A DNA stretch of 64,000 nt from CAZKGE01 sp964636405 (GCA_964636405.1 CAZWSI010000003.1:49512-113511), one strand, 5' to 3'. Shown: positions 28,579 through 37,078, counted from the first letter of the stretch. Translations and numbers: made by a program. The notes: generated by a model from the sequence alone, not told the origin.

Positions 28579-29286
28579 ATGTCCTATTGCGTAAACTGCG
28601 GCGTAAAGCTTGGCGAGTCCGAGCGCTTCTGCCCGCTGTGCAATACCGAGGTGCTCAACCCGCGCGCGCCCTTCGACCCGGCCGCCGAGCGGCCCTATCC
28701 CCAGCATGTGGAGCAGCTCAACCGCCGCGTCGACCGGCGCTATATCGCCACGCTCCTTTCGCTGGCGCTGACGATTCCCATGATCGTATGCATCTTTTGC
28801 AATGTGCTCATCAGCGGCGCGCTTACCTGGTCGCCCGTGGTGGCGGGCGGCGAGCTGGTCGTTTTCTGCATCGCGCTTTTGCCCATGCTTGTGCCCAACG
28901 CAAAGCCTATCCCCTGCATTTGCCTCGATCTGGTGGCGGTGCTGCTGTTTTTGCGCTTTCTTGAGCGCATTACGGCGGGCGAGTGGTGGCTTGGCCTCGG
29001 CCTTCCCCTCACGCTCGTGGCGGGCGCGCTCGCGCTGCTTGTTGCGCTGCTTGTCCGTTACCGCCGTAGCCTTGGCCCGTTTGTGCAGACCGCGATTGTG
29101 CTCTTTGCCGCCGCCGTGCTCACGCTTGCCGCCGAGCTGTTCATCAAGCTCTATATCGGGCGCGGCCCCTATGTGAACTGGTCCTTCTACGTGGCCGTTT
29201 CCTGCGTGGTGCTGGGCTTTTGCACGCTCATTCTCAATCGCCGCGCGGATGTCAAGGAGGAGATTCGCAAGCGCTTCTTCTTCTAG
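28579..29286 (+). CDS. DUF6320-like zinc-ribbon membrane protein
   Basis: 235 residues from ATG 28579. An N-terminal zinc ribbon (YCVNCGVKLGESERFCPLCN, two CxxC pairs) is followed by six or so hydrophobic helices, e.g. LLSLALTIPMIVCIFCNVLI and AIVLFAAAVLTLAAELF. It ends in a short basic tail. Function unknown. It follows the hydrolase and condensation-type acyltransferase genes, an arrangement I recall in other Firmicutes. A lipid- or envelope-linked role is inferred. Confidence 0.8.
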   Translation: MSYCVNCGVKLGESERFCPLCNTEVLNPRAPFDPAAERPYPQHVEQLNRRVDRRYIATLLSLALTIPMIVCIFCNVLISGALTWSPVVAGGELVVFCIALLPMLVPNAKPIPCICLDLVAVLLFLRFLERITAGEWWLGLGLPLTLVAGALALLVALLVRYRRSLGPFVQTAIVLFAAAVLTLAAELFIKLYIGRGPYVNWSFYVAVSCVVLGFCTLILNRRADVKEEIRKRFFF

Positions 29287-29327
29287 CCGGGGCGTGCGGG
29301 CAATCGGTTCTGCCTGCCAACGCAGCC

Positions 29328-29356
29328 TTGACAATCAAATGGGGGCATGTTACCGT
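29328..29356 (+). promoter_or_regulatory. Possible promoter TTGACA-17-TACCGT for the epimerase gene
   Basis: A perfect -35 at 29328-29333, but the -10 at the right distance (TACCGT, 29351-29356) is poor. The gene starts at 29385, giving a leader near 22 bases with AGGGAGG as SD. Confidence 0.45.
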
Positions 29357-29384
29357 AACGGCAAACAGCAAGGGAGGACACGGT

Positions 29385-30395
29385 ATGATCATCATCGCGG
29401 GCGCAACGGGCTATATCGGCAAGTATTTCTCGGTTTATCTCAAGAATCAGGGCAGAGAGGTGCTGGCCTTGGGGCGCAACGCAAAATCCGCCTCGTTCCT
29501 CCTTTCGCAGGGCGTACCGTTTATGGAATTTGATTTGCAAAACGATGCGGATTACGCCAAGCTCCCCACGGAGAACGTGGAGGCGATCGTGAATCTGGCC
29601 GTTTGCCTGCCCGAGCACGAGCTGCCCATGGACGCTTTTTTTGCCGTCAATACGCAGGGTAATTTCAAGCTGCTCGATTTCGCGCGCAAAAACGGGATCA
29701 AGCGCTTTGTCATGGCCAGCTCGCACAAGGTCTATTGGGATATCAACCACCCCGAGCCTATTACGGAAAACGAGCTGCCCAGCTTTATCGGGCCGCATTC
29801 GCCCTATATCATCTCCAAGCTGGCCGCGGAGAACTTCCTCCAGTGGTACAGCAAGGATTACGATATGGATTGCATCACGCTGCGGCTCACCGGGGTGCAC
29901 GGCTTTGGGGCGCTGATGGGCTTCCTGACAAAGGATGGCTCGTATGCGCGCACGGCCGTGGAAACCTTCATCGAAAAGGCGCTGCTGGGCGAGCCCATCG
30001 AGGTATGGGGCGATACGGGCATCAAGCGCGATCACGTCTATATCAAGGATGTTTTGCGGGCGTTTGAAGCCGCGGTCAACGCGCCCGCCGGCACGAAGGG
30101 CATTTACAATGTGGCCAGCGGCACGCCCCACAGCCAGTACGAGGAGGCGTGCGCCATCGCGAAGGCCTTTGCAACGGACAAGGGCGTAAGCAGCGTTACG
30201 GTGCGGCCCGAGAGGCAGAGCCTCCGGCGCGGCTATGCCTACAGCATCGAAAAGATCCGGCGCGAGCTGGGCTGGGAGCCGAAATTTGCGGACCTCGACC
30301 TGCTTTACGCCGATTACCGCGCGGAATGGGAAAAGGGCCTCTATAAGACCCATCACTATATCAAGCCTGCGGATCGTCCGGCGTCGTTCGGCTGA
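29385..30395 (+). CDS. NAD-dependent sugar epimerase/dehydratase
   Basis: 336 residues with strong SD AGGGAGG. Extended SDR with the cofactor loop IIIAGATGYIGKYFSVYLK, catalytic region ASSHKVYWDINHP, YIISKLAAENFLQWYS as Tyr-x3-Lys, and LRLTGVHGFGALMGF. The C-terminal half binds a nucleotide sugar (EVWGDTGIKRDHVYIKDVLRAFEAA). It probably reshapes a sugar nucleotide used by the glycan operon that starts 108 bases downstream. A terminator separates the two, so they are independent transcripts. Confidence 0.87.
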   Translation: MIIIAGATGYIGKYFSVYLKNQGREVLALGRNAKSASFLLSQGVPFMEFDLQNDADYAKLPTENVEAIVNLAVCLPEHELPMDAFFAVNTQGNFKLLDFARKNGIKRFVMASSHKVYWDINHPEPITENELPSFIGPHSPYIISKLAAENFLQWYSKDYDMDCITLRLTGVHGFGALMGFLTKDGSYARTAVETFIEKALLGEPIEVWGDTGIKRDHVYIKDVLRAFEAAVNAPAGTKGIYNVASGTPHSQYEEACAIAKAFATDKGVSSVTVRPERQSLRRGYAYSIEKIRRELGWEPKFADLDLLYADYRAEWEKGLYKTHHYIKPADRPASFG

Positions 30396-30425
30396 GCCGA
30401 ATACGCCCCCGTATCTTGCCAAATC

Positions 30426-30457
30426 GCGCCGCCCCGCCCCGGGCGGCGCTGCTTTTT
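30426..30457 (+). terminator. Intrinsic terminator after the epimerase gene
   Basis: Nine-base perfect stem GCGCCGCCC/GGGCGGCGC (30426-30434, 30441-30449) followed by TGCTTTTT. Confidence 0.85.
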
Positions 30458-30466
30458 CCGAAATAT

Positions 30467-30495
30467 TTGTCAGCGGCGGCGGAATGATGTATAAT
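30467..30495 (+). promoter_or_regulatory. Promoter TTGTCA-17-TATAAT giving a leaderless start
   Basis: -35 TTGTCA at 30467-30472 and -10 TATAAT at 30490-30495. The ATG of the WbqC-like gene is at 30503, seven bases after the -10. Transcription should therefore begin at or next to the A of ATG, with no room for an SD. Confidence 0.8.
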
Positions 30496-30502
30496 AGTCG
30501 CC

Positions 30503-31219
30503 ATGAAAGCGGCGGTATTGCAATCCAATTATATCCCGTGGAAGGGCTACTTCGATATCATCCACGACGTGGAGCTGTTCGTGTTTTACGACGATGTGCA
30601 GTTCACCAAAAACGATTGGCGCAATCGCAACCTCATCGTAACGGCGCAGGGGCCCAGGTGGCTGAGCATCCCGGTGGGCCAGAGCCTGAGCCGGCTTGTG
30701 TGCGAGGTGCGCCTTGCGGACCCGTCCTTTCAGAGAAAACATTTTGAAACGCTGCGCGCAAACTATGCGCGCGCGCCCTATTTCGCCCAATACAAGCCTT
30801 TTTTGGAGCATGTGTATTTGGAACGAACGTGGGAAACGCTTTCCGAGCTGAATCATTATCTGATTACGCGCATTGCCTCGGATTTCCTCGGCTGCAAAAC
30901 GCGCTTTGCCGACAGCCGGGATTATCCCACGCACGGCGCGCGGCAGGAGCGGCTGCTCAGCCTGCTGACGGCGGTGGGGGCGGAGCGCTATGTATCCGGC
31001 CCGGCGGCAAAGGATTATATCGTGGAAAAGGACTTTGCGGACGCGGGCGTTGCGCTGATCTGGAAGGATTATGCAGGCTACCCGGCCTATCCGCAGCAGT
31101 ACGGCGGGCCGTTTGCGCACGGGGTTTCCATATTGGATCTGCTGTTTAACACGGGGGACGACGCCCCCTACTATATTTGGGGGTGGAGAGAATGCCCGCG
31201 CCAAAACTCAGCTTTGTAA
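30503..31219 (+). CDS. WbqC-like family protein
   Basis: 238 residues beginning MKAAVLQSNYIPWKGYFD, a hallmark of the WbqC-like family. Conserved DDVQFTKNDWRNRN and FAQYKPFLEHVY follow; the C-terminal GVSILDLLFNTGDDAPYYI is also typical. Family members lie in O-antigen and capsule clusters and are linked to modification of amino sugars, but the reaction is not firmly established. The gene opens a seven-gene glycan operon. Its last 28 bases overlap the next gene. No SD is present, and the promoter spacing predicts a leaderless mRNA. Confidence 0.88.
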   Translation: MKAAVLQSNYIPWKGYFDIIHDVELFVFYDDVQFTKNDWRNRNLIVTAQGPRWLSIPVGQSLSRLVCEVRLADPSFQRKHFETLRANYARAPYFAQYKPFLEHVYLERTWETLSELNHYLITRIASDFLGCKTRFADSRDYPTHGARQERLLSLLTAVGAERYVSGPAAKDYIVEKDFADAGVALIWKDYAGYPAYPQQYGGPFAHGVSILDLLFNTGDDAPYYIWGWRECPRQNSAL

Positions 31220-32145
31220 TCCCCTGCTACCGAAGCGAAAAGACCGTGGGACCGGTTGTTAGCGAAATCCACGCCGTGATGGCCGCGCATGGGCAGGCGG
31301 ATTACGAGATCATCGCGGTCAACGACTGCTCGCCGGACAATGTGTGGGCGGCGCTTACGGCGCTTGCGGACGAAAGCGCGCGCGTCACCGCCGTGGAGCT
31401 TGCCAAAAACATGGGCAAGATCGCGGCGCTCATGGCAGGCTTTTCGCTCGTGACGGGCGAAATCGTGATCGTGCTCGACGACGACGGCCAGTGCCCCATG
31501 GAGCATGTCTTCGAGCTCATCGCGCCGCTTTCCGGGCGCTTCGACGTGGCCGTCGCGGGATATCCCGTGAAGAAACAGAGCGCGTTCAAGAATTTCGGAA
31601 GCATGGTCAACGAGCGGATGACGCGGCTGATCATCGACAAGCCCAAGCACCTCCAGTTCACCAATTTTATGGCCATGCGGCGGTATGTGGTGGAGGAGAT
31701 TCGCAAGTATACCAATCCCTATCCGTATCTGACGGGCCTTGTGCTGCGCACCACGAGCCGCATCGTCAACGTGCCCATGGAGGAGCGCGCGCGCATGAGC
31801 GGGAAAAGCACCTATACGCTGAAAAAGCTCGTGGGCCACTGGATCAATGGGCTGACGGCCTTTTCGGTCAAGCCCTTGCGCGTCGCCACGGTCTTTGGCT
31901 GCTGCTGCGCGGCGGCGGGCTTTTTGTGGGGGCTGTTCATCGTCGTTCGTAAGCTGGTCATGCCGGAGCAGATTCTTGCGGGCTACAGCTCGCTTATGGC
32001 GGTCGTGCTGCTCGTGGGCGGGGTAATCATGCTCATGCTGGGGATGCTGGGCGAATACATCGGCAGAAGCTATATCAGCATTAACCGCTCGCCCCAGTAC
32101 GTCGTGCGCGAAACCTATCGCCGCGGCGAAGAAAAGGGGGCGTAG
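31192..32145 (+). CDS. GT2 glycosyltransferase, polyprenyl-phosphate type (GtrB/ArnC-like)
   Basis: 317 residues from ATG 31192 with GGAGAG SD inside the upstream gene. N-terminal GT-A fold: LSFVIPCYRSEKTVGPV, IIAVNDCSPDN, then the metal site IVLDDDGQCPMEHVFELI. Two C-terminal hydrophobic helices (VATVFGCCCAAAGFLWGLF, LMAVVLLVGGVIMLMLGML) anchor it in the inner membrane as in GtrB/DPM1-like enzymes. Such enzymes move a sugar from a nucleotide donor to undecaprenyl phosphate on the cytoplasmic face. SMR-pair flippase-like genes come next, which fits. Confidence 0.88.
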   Translation: MPAPKLSFVIPCYRSEKTVGPVVSEIHAVMAAHGQADYEIIAVNDCSPDNVWAALTALADESARVTAVELAKNMGKIAALMAGFSLVTGEIVIVLDDDGQCPMEHVFELIAPLSGRFDVAVAGYPVKKQSAFKNFGSMVNERMTRLIIDKPKHLQFTNFMAMRRYVVEEIRKYTNPYPYLTGLVLRTTSRIVNVPMEERARMSGKSTYTLKKLVGHWINGLTAFSVKPLRVATVFGCCCAAAGFLWGLFIVVRKLVMPEQILAGYSSLMAVVLLVGGVIMLMLGMLGEYIGRSYISINRSPQYVVRETYRRGEEKGA

Positions 32146-32148
32146 CGC

Positions 32149-32559
32149 ATGGAACAGCCAACGCCTGCGCACATGGCCGATAACGCCGCGCAAAACGCCG
32201 CGCCGAGCCGGAAAAAGCGCGTAAGCCTGCTGCAAATCGCACTTTTGCAGCTATGCGTGCTGCTGTTTTCCGGCGCGTCGGTGCTGCAAAAGCTCGCGTG
32301 GAACCATCCGCTGCCAAGCTGGCCCTTTGTGCTGCTGCTGGGAGGGAGTCTGGGCATCCTCTTTTTATATGCGCTGGCGTGGCAGCAGTTTCTCAAGCGC
32401 ATCCCGCTTTCCACGGCGTATGCGAACCGGGCCATGGCCATGCTGTGGAGCATGCTCTTTGGCGCGCTGCTTTTCTCGGAAACGATCCGCTGGAACATGG
32501 TGGCGGGCGTCGTGGTGATCGCGGCGGGGATTTTAATCGTGGTGACCGCCGATGAATAG
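32149..32559 (+). CDS. Small multidrug-resistance/EamA-type membrane protein (flippase-like, subunit 1)
   Basis: 136 residues with four predicted helices (LLQIALLQLCVLLFSGASVL, WPFVLLLGGSLGILFLYALA, AMAMLWSMLFGALLFSE, MVAGVVVIAAGILIVV) after a 25-residue cytoplasmic tail. It resembles half-size EamA/SMR proteins such as ArnE/ArnF, which form a heterodimer that flips undecaprenyl-phosphate-linked sugars. The next gene encodes the partner and overlaps it by 8 bases. Placement after a GtrB/ArnC-like GT2 supports the flippase reading. Confidence 0.82.
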   Translation: MEQPTPAHMADNAAQNAAPSRKKRVSLLQIALLQLCVLLFSGASVLQKLAWNHPLPSWPFVLLLGGSLGILFLYALAWQQFLKRIPLSTAYANRAMAMLWSMLFGALLFSETIRWNMVAGVVVIAAGILIVVTADE

Positions 32560-32905
32560 CAGCGCCGTTTTTTATCTGAGCCTTGCTTCCATGATCGCGA
32601 GCGTGCTGGTTGCGTGCGCGTCGCAGATCATGCTGAAAAAAGCCGCGCAAAGGAGCTATGCGCGCTGGCTCGATCAGTATCTCAACCCCCTCGTCATCTT
32701 CGCGTACGTGCTTTTCGTGCTCTCGACCGTGCTGTCCACCTTCGGCCTGCGGGGCTTGCCGCTCTCGCTCGCGCCGGTGTGGAACGCCTCGGGCCAGGTG
32801 CTGGTGGTGCTCATGGCGTATCTCTTTTTGCGGGAGCGCCCCAGTAAGCGCAAGCTCATCGGCGTGGGCGTGATCGTGGCGGGGATCGTGCTCTTTTCGC
32901 TGTAA
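32552..32905 (+). CDS. SMR/EamA-type membrane protein (flippase-like, subunit 2)
   Basis: 117 residues, four helices: ASMIASVLVACASQIML, VIFAYVLFVLSTVLSTFGL, LSLAPVWNASGQVLVVLMAYLF and LIGVGVIVAGIVLFSL. Shorter than subunit 1 and lacking its N-terminal tail. Start ATG 32552 overlaps the stop of subunit 1, so translation is coupled and 1:1 dimer assembly is plausible. By analogy with ArnE/F it would help move a lipid-linked sugar across the membrane. Confidence 0.82.
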   Translation: MNSSAVFYLSLASMIASVLVACASQIMLKKAAQRSYARWLDQYLNPLVIFAYVLFVLSTVLSTFGLRGLPLSLAPVWNASGQVLVVLMAYLFLRERPSKRKLIGVGVIVAGIVLFSL

Positions 32906-32925
32906 ACGCGTCGGGGAGGTGGAAC

Positions 32926-34671
32926 ATGGAAAAGCGCAGATGGCAATGGAGCGCGCCGCGCGAAAGCTTCCGCAGGTGCGCGTGGATAAGCCTGCTGCTG
33001 GCGGCGGCCGTGCTCTGCTTTGCGCTGCTCACCGCTACGCCCACCTTCTATGAAAACGACGACGCGAACATCGCCCTCGCCCTTTCGGGCGCGCGCAGCG
33101 GCGAGCCGTACGCCTCGCACCCGTTTATCAATTGTATTCTGGGCTTTCTTGTAAGCGGCCTGTATCGCGTGCTGCCCGCCGTGCCCTGGTGGGGCGCGGT
33201 GCAAATCGCGGCGGTCGCCCTTTTTACGGCGATAAGCTGCTTTTGCGTGCTGCGCGTTTCGCAAAGGGCGGGCCTGCCGCTGCCCGCCGCCCTTGCCGCC
33301 GCCCTGCTGCTGGCCTTTTCCCAGCTCTTTTACCCGCTGCTGCTGATCACCTTTACCCTCACGAGCGCGGCCGCGGGCACGGCCGGCGTTTCGCTCCTGC
33401 TCGCGCTCGACGAGACGGACAAGCCCGCCGAGCGCGCGCGCATGGCGGCGGGGAGCCTTGTTTGCCTCTTTTTCTGCTTTCTGTTCCGCAACTCCTCGGG
33501 CTATTCCATGCTCTGCTTCTATTTCGGCGCGTTTTGCTACCGGCTGCTTGTCCGGCTGCGCATGCCCGCGGGCGGCGCGCGCGCGGGGCTGCTGCGGCGC
33601 GCGGCGCTCTTTGCCGCGTGCGCGCTTTCGCTCGCGCTTGTGACGGTGCTTGTGCACAAGGGGGGCTTAAAAAGCCTGAACATGCCGGAATTTCCCGCCT
33701 TTGACACGGCCCGGGGCAATTATATGGACTATCCGCGCGACAGCTTTGCCGAAAACCCGGCGCTGTACGCGTCCGTAGGGTGGGATGAGGCGCTGTACAA
33801 CGCGGTGGAGCGCTGGTGCTTTATGGACGCGCGGGTCAATGCGGAAACGCTTTCGGCCATTATTGCGGGCTCCTCCGCTACGCGCGCAAGCCTTTCCGGG
33901 GCGCTGGGGCTGTTCGTCCGTTTTTTTGAGACGACGCTCCTTGCGCGCTATCTGCTCCTCCCTTCCTGCTGCATGCTTTTGTGCGTGCTGCTGCTTGCCC
34001 CGCGCGGCAAAGAGGGCCTGCCGGCGCGCCTTGCCGCGCTGGGCTTTTTTGCGGGGGCGCTGGCGCTCATGCTTTTCCTTTGCCTGCGCGAGCGGCTCAT
34101 TCTCCGCACCCTCCAGCTCGTCTGCATGCCGCTTTGCGCGGCGCTTATCTGCCTTGCGGCGGGGCTGTGGGGAAAGCGCTCCGCCTTGTGGCGGCGTCTT
34201 GCCTGCGGCGCGTTGACGCTCGTATCGCTTTTTTGCGCCTTTCGCGTCCAGTCCGAGGTGCGCCATTACGACGCGGAGCCCTATCTGCGCGACTCCGAAG
34301 CGCTGATCGCCTATGTTTTGGAGCATCCGGAGAACGTATACATTGCCGATACGCATGTGGCGAACAATGTAAACGCGCGCGCCGCCTACCCGGGCGCAAA
34401 GCCGGTCAACCTCATGGACTGGGGCGGCACGGGCATGTACACGGGCTTTTGGGCGCGGCAGCTCGCCCGAAACGGCCTGGACCGCTTTACGGCGGACGTG
34501 TTTTTTGAGGAGAACGTATACTTTGTGACCAATCCGAAGGATACCGATCTGGCCGTCTTTTCGGCGTATCTGAAAAGCGTGTACGGCGACGTAACGCTTA
34601 TGCTGGCAGAAAAAATCAACGAGGTCGTGGCCGTCTATCGGGTCACGCGCGGAGGGGAGGCGGCGGCATGA
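32926..34671 (+). CDS. GT-C-like multi-pass membrane protein (paralogue A)
   Basis: 581 residues with about eleven hydrophobic helices; SD GGGGAGG before ATG 32926. After the first helix an extracytoplasmic motif reads TFYENDDANIALALSG, and HPFINCILGF follows, placing two Asp where GT-C glycosyltransferases hold the catalytic acidic residue. The last 140 residues are soluble and outside (VYIADTHVANNVN, VNLMDWGGTGMYTG). Paralogue of the next gene. It likely takes the flipped lipid-linked sugar and transfers it to a surface acceptor; the family is unnamed as far as I can tell. Confidence 0.7.
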   Translation: MEKRRWQWSAPRESFRRCAWISLLLAAAVLCFALLTATPTFYENDDANIALALSGARSGEPYASHPFINCILGFLVSGLYRVLPAVPWWGAVQIAAVALFTAISCFCVLRVSQRAGLPLPAALAAALLLAFSQLFYPLLLITFTLTSAAAGTAGVSLLLALDETDKPAERARMAAGSLVCLFFCFLFRNSSGYSMLCFYFGAFCYRLLVRLRMPAGGARAGLLRRAALFAACALSLALVTVLVHKGGLKSLNMPEFPAFDTARGNYMDYPRDSFAENPALYASVGWDEALYNAVERWCFMDARVNAETLSAIIAGSSATRASLSGALGLFVRFFETTLLARYLLLPSCCMLLCVLLLAPRGKEGLPARLAALGFFAGALALMLFLCLRERLILRTLQLVCMPLCAALICLAAGLWGKRSALWRRLACGALTLVSLFCAFRVQSEVRHYDAEPYLRDSEALIAYVLEHPENVYIADTHVANNVNARAAYPGAKPVNLMDWGGTGMYTGFWARQLARNGLDRFTADVFFEENVYFVTNPKDTDLAVFSAYLKSVYGDVTLMLAEKINEVVAVYRVTRGGEAAA

Positions 34672-36455
34672 AAAAGCTTTGCGCAAGGCTCCGCGCCGCG
34701 TGCGCCCGTCCGGCGGGCCGCTGGCTTGCTTCCGGCGCGCTGACGCTCCTGCTTTTCGCGCTGGTCTTTGCGCTGCTAAAGCCCGGCTACCTGAATGTGG
34801 ACGATTCCAATATTGCCAAGGCGCTCTCCGGCGCGCTGTCCGGCACGCCCGAACCGCACCCCTTTATCAATTGCCTGCTGGGCAAGGCGCTCTGCTTTCT
34901 CTACGGGCTTTTGCCGCGCGTGGCCTGGTGGCCGCTTTCCGAATATGCCATGCTGTTTTTCGCGTCGGTCGCCCTGTGCGCAAGCCTGCTGAAATACGCG
35001 GAGCGGCGGGGCCTGTCGCTTTTCTGGCCGCTCGCACTGTATGCGCTGTATGCGTGGACGCTGCTTTCCTGCGCGCTGCTGTGGCTCAGCTTTACCCTTA
35101 CCTCCGCCGCGCTGGGGGCCGCGTCCGTTGCGACGCTGATGGCGGCGCGCTTCGACAGCTTTGAAACGGAGCGCCGCACGCGGCCTTTGTCGCTTCTGCT
35201 CTCTGTGTCGCTGCTCGCGCTCGCGTTTTTGTATCGTAATTCGGCGGGCCTGTCCATCCTGCCCTTCTGGCTGCTCGCGCTTTGCTATAAGCTGCTCCGG
35301 CTGCGCACAAGCGGCAAGGGGAGCTGGACGGCATACCGGCGCGCGCTCTGCTGCGGCCTCGCGGCGGCGGCCGTCGCGTGCGCGTTGCAGGCGGTCAACG
35401 CGTGGGGGCTCGAGCATGATAACGAGGCGGGCTTTGTCGCCTTCGATACGGCGCGCTCGGACTATATCGACTATCCCGTGGACGCGTTTTCCGACAATCC
35501 CGCCCTGTACGAAGCCGAGGGCTGGGACGCGCCCCTTGCGGCGCTTGTCAAAAACTGGTTTCTCATGGACGAGCGCGTAACGGCGGAAGCGCTTTCGCGC
35601 ATCTCGGCTGGCTCTGAAGCGCAAAGCCGCACGCTTGCGCGGCGCGTGGCGGACGCGCTCTCGGCGGGAGAAGCGCTTGCCCGGGGAAACGGCGTCATGC
35701 AATATACGCTCACGCTGCCCGCCGCGCTGCTTTGCTGCTGCCTTGCCGCTTTTCTCCACGGGGACGGCGCGGCGCGGCGCAGGCGCTGGCCGGGCCTTGT
35801 TTCCGCGTTCCTTTGCGCGGGCGGCGCGTTTATCATGTGCTTTTATCTTTGCTATAGGGGGCGTTTTTTGCTGCGCACCTATCTGCTGCTGGCTTTCCCG
35901 GCCACGGCCTGCCTTGCCATGCTGCTGCTTGGCCTGCTTCCGGCCGCGCGCGCGGAGGGAAGGAAGCGCGCCGGGCAAAGGGCTGCCATGACGGTTTTAA
36001 TCGGCCTTTTGTGCGCGCCGCTTGCCTGGGGCCTCGCGAAAACGGGCGGCGTGCTTTTTTCCTATGATCCGTCGGCGTCCTTTGCCGAAAGCCGCGCGCT
36101 GTACGCGTACGCCTCGGCGCGCCCCGACAATCTCTATATCCGCGACACCGCCGCGGGGCAGGATATCGAGCCGTTTTTTCCCTATGCGGACGCGCTGCCG
36201 CAGAATGTAATAAGCTGGGGCGATACCGATATGCGCACCGCCGCGCGCGCCGCGCATATGCGCGCGCTGGGACTCGCCTCCTTTACGCCCGAACTGTTTT
36301 TGCAGAGCAACGTGTACTATGTGACAAGCGCGCGCTCCGAAAACGCGGCCGTCTTCGCGGCGTATCTTGCCGGCCGCTTCGGGGCGTCGCTCGTCAAGGC
36401 GGACGAGCCAGGGCACGGGCTGATCGTCTACCGGGTGGAGGCGGCGAAGGGATGA
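34668..36455 (+). CDS. GT-C-like multi-pass membrane protein (paralogue B)
   Basis: 595 residues; the ATG overlaps the previous TGA (ATGA). Shares with paralogue A the motif LNVDDSNIAKALSGALSG, HPFINCLLGKAL, a mid-protein FDTARSDYIDYPVDAFSDNP (A has FDTARGNYMDYPRDSFAENP) and a C-terminal soluble domain with LYIRDTAAGQDIEPFF and NVISWGDTDMRT. The pair probably arose by local duplication. Either they act as two transferases with different acceptors or as a heteromer; sequence cannot decide. Confidence 0.7.
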   Translation: MKKLCARLRAACARPAGRWLASGALTLLLFALVFALLKPGYLNVDDSNIAKALSGALSGTPEPHPFINCLLGKALCFLYGLLPRVAWWPLSEYAMLFFASVALCASLLKYAERRGLSLFWPLALYALYAWTLLSCALLWLSFTLTSAALGAASVATLMAARFDSFETERRTRPLSLLLSVSLLALAFLYRNSAGLSILPFWLLALCYKLLRLRTSGKGSWTAYRRALCCGLAAAAVACALQAVNAWGLEHDNEAGFVAFDTARSDYIDYPVDAFSDNPALYEAEGWDAPLAALVKNWFLMDERVTAEALSRISAGSEAQSRTLARRVADALSAGEALARGNGVMQYTLTLPAALLCCCLAAFLHGDGAARRRRWPGLVSAFLCAGGAFIMCFYLCYRGRFLLRTYLLLAFPATACLAMLLLGLLPAARAEGRKRAGQRAAMTVLIGLLCAPLAWGLAKTGGVLFSYDPSASFAESRALYAYASARPDNLYIRDTAAGQDIEPFFPYADALPQNVISWGDTDMRTAARAAHMRALGLASFTPELFLQSNVYYVTSARSENAAVFAAYLAGRFGASLVKADEPGHGLIVYRVEAAKG

Positions 36456-36961
36456 AGCGGGAGGCGCTTTCACGCGACGGCTATATCGTCGATCAGCGGC
36501 GCACGGACGATCTGCCCTACAGCCGCCGCATGTCCAGCGAGAACGGCTGCGGGTGGATTGCGGTATATAATCTTTTGCGGCTTCTGGGCTGTGACGAGGA
36601 TCCGGACGCGCTAAGGTGCGCCATGGCGCGCTGCGCGCCGCTGGGCGGGCGCTTCGGCACATGGCCGCTGCGCCTGCGGCGGTTTTTAAAGAAGCGCTTG
36701 CGCGAGCGCGGCTTCGGCCTTTCGTGCGCATGGCGATTGCGCGCGGCCGTCCGCCGTTCGGCGGATTGCCGGGGCGGCGTCGTGCTCTATTGCCACGCCT
36801 ACGGCCCGCACTATGTGGCCTTTGCGCCCGCTTCGGACGGGGAGGGCAGGCTGCGCTTTTTCAACGCTGTGGCGGGCGAGGAAAACGACGTGACGGACAT
36901 GGAGCGCTTTTTGCATCGCGAGCGCGCGTTTCCCTTCCAGCTCGTGCTGCTTGTTCAATAG
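36452..36961 (+). CDS. C39-like cysteine peptidase family protein
   Basis: 169 residues, ATGA overlap with the upstream GT-C-like gene. Papain-like/C39-like features: SENGCGWIAVYNLLRLLG holding the nucleophile Cys, CHAYGPHYVAFAPA with the His, and RFFNAVAGEENDVTD with the third residue. No signal peptide or membrane helix, so it should be cytosolic. Last gene of the glycan operon; an unusual partner for glycosyltransferases. It could be an acyltransferase or peptidase acting on a peptide-bearing precursor, or a degenerate member; activity is unproven. Confidence 0.7.
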   Translation: MKREALSRDGYIVDQRRTDDLPYSRRMSSENGCGWIAVYNLLRLLGCDEDPDALRCAMARCAPLGGRFGTWPLRLRRFLKKRLRERGFGLSCAWRLRAAVRRSADCRGGVVLYCHAYGPHYVAFAPASDGEGRLRFFNAVAGEENDVTDMERFLHRERAFPFQLVLLVQ

Positions 36962-37008
36962 CCCTTCCTTTGCGAAGCGGGCTGGGGGCCAAAGGAACCC
37001 AACAAAGC

Positions 37009-37038
37009 GGCGGGCCGGCTCGTATGAGCCGGCCCGCC
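37009..37038. terminator. Bidirectional terminator between the glycan operon and leuS
   Basis: Perfect 13-bp arms GGCGGGCCGGCTC/GAGCCGGCCCGCC with loop GTAT. T-runs are weak on both sides (TTGCAC; GCTTTGTTGG), but stem strength and the converging genes support termination. Confidence 0.72.
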
Positions 37039-37078
37039 TTGCACGCGCTCTGTCAAAAGCGCTTCGCGCGGCGGCGGC

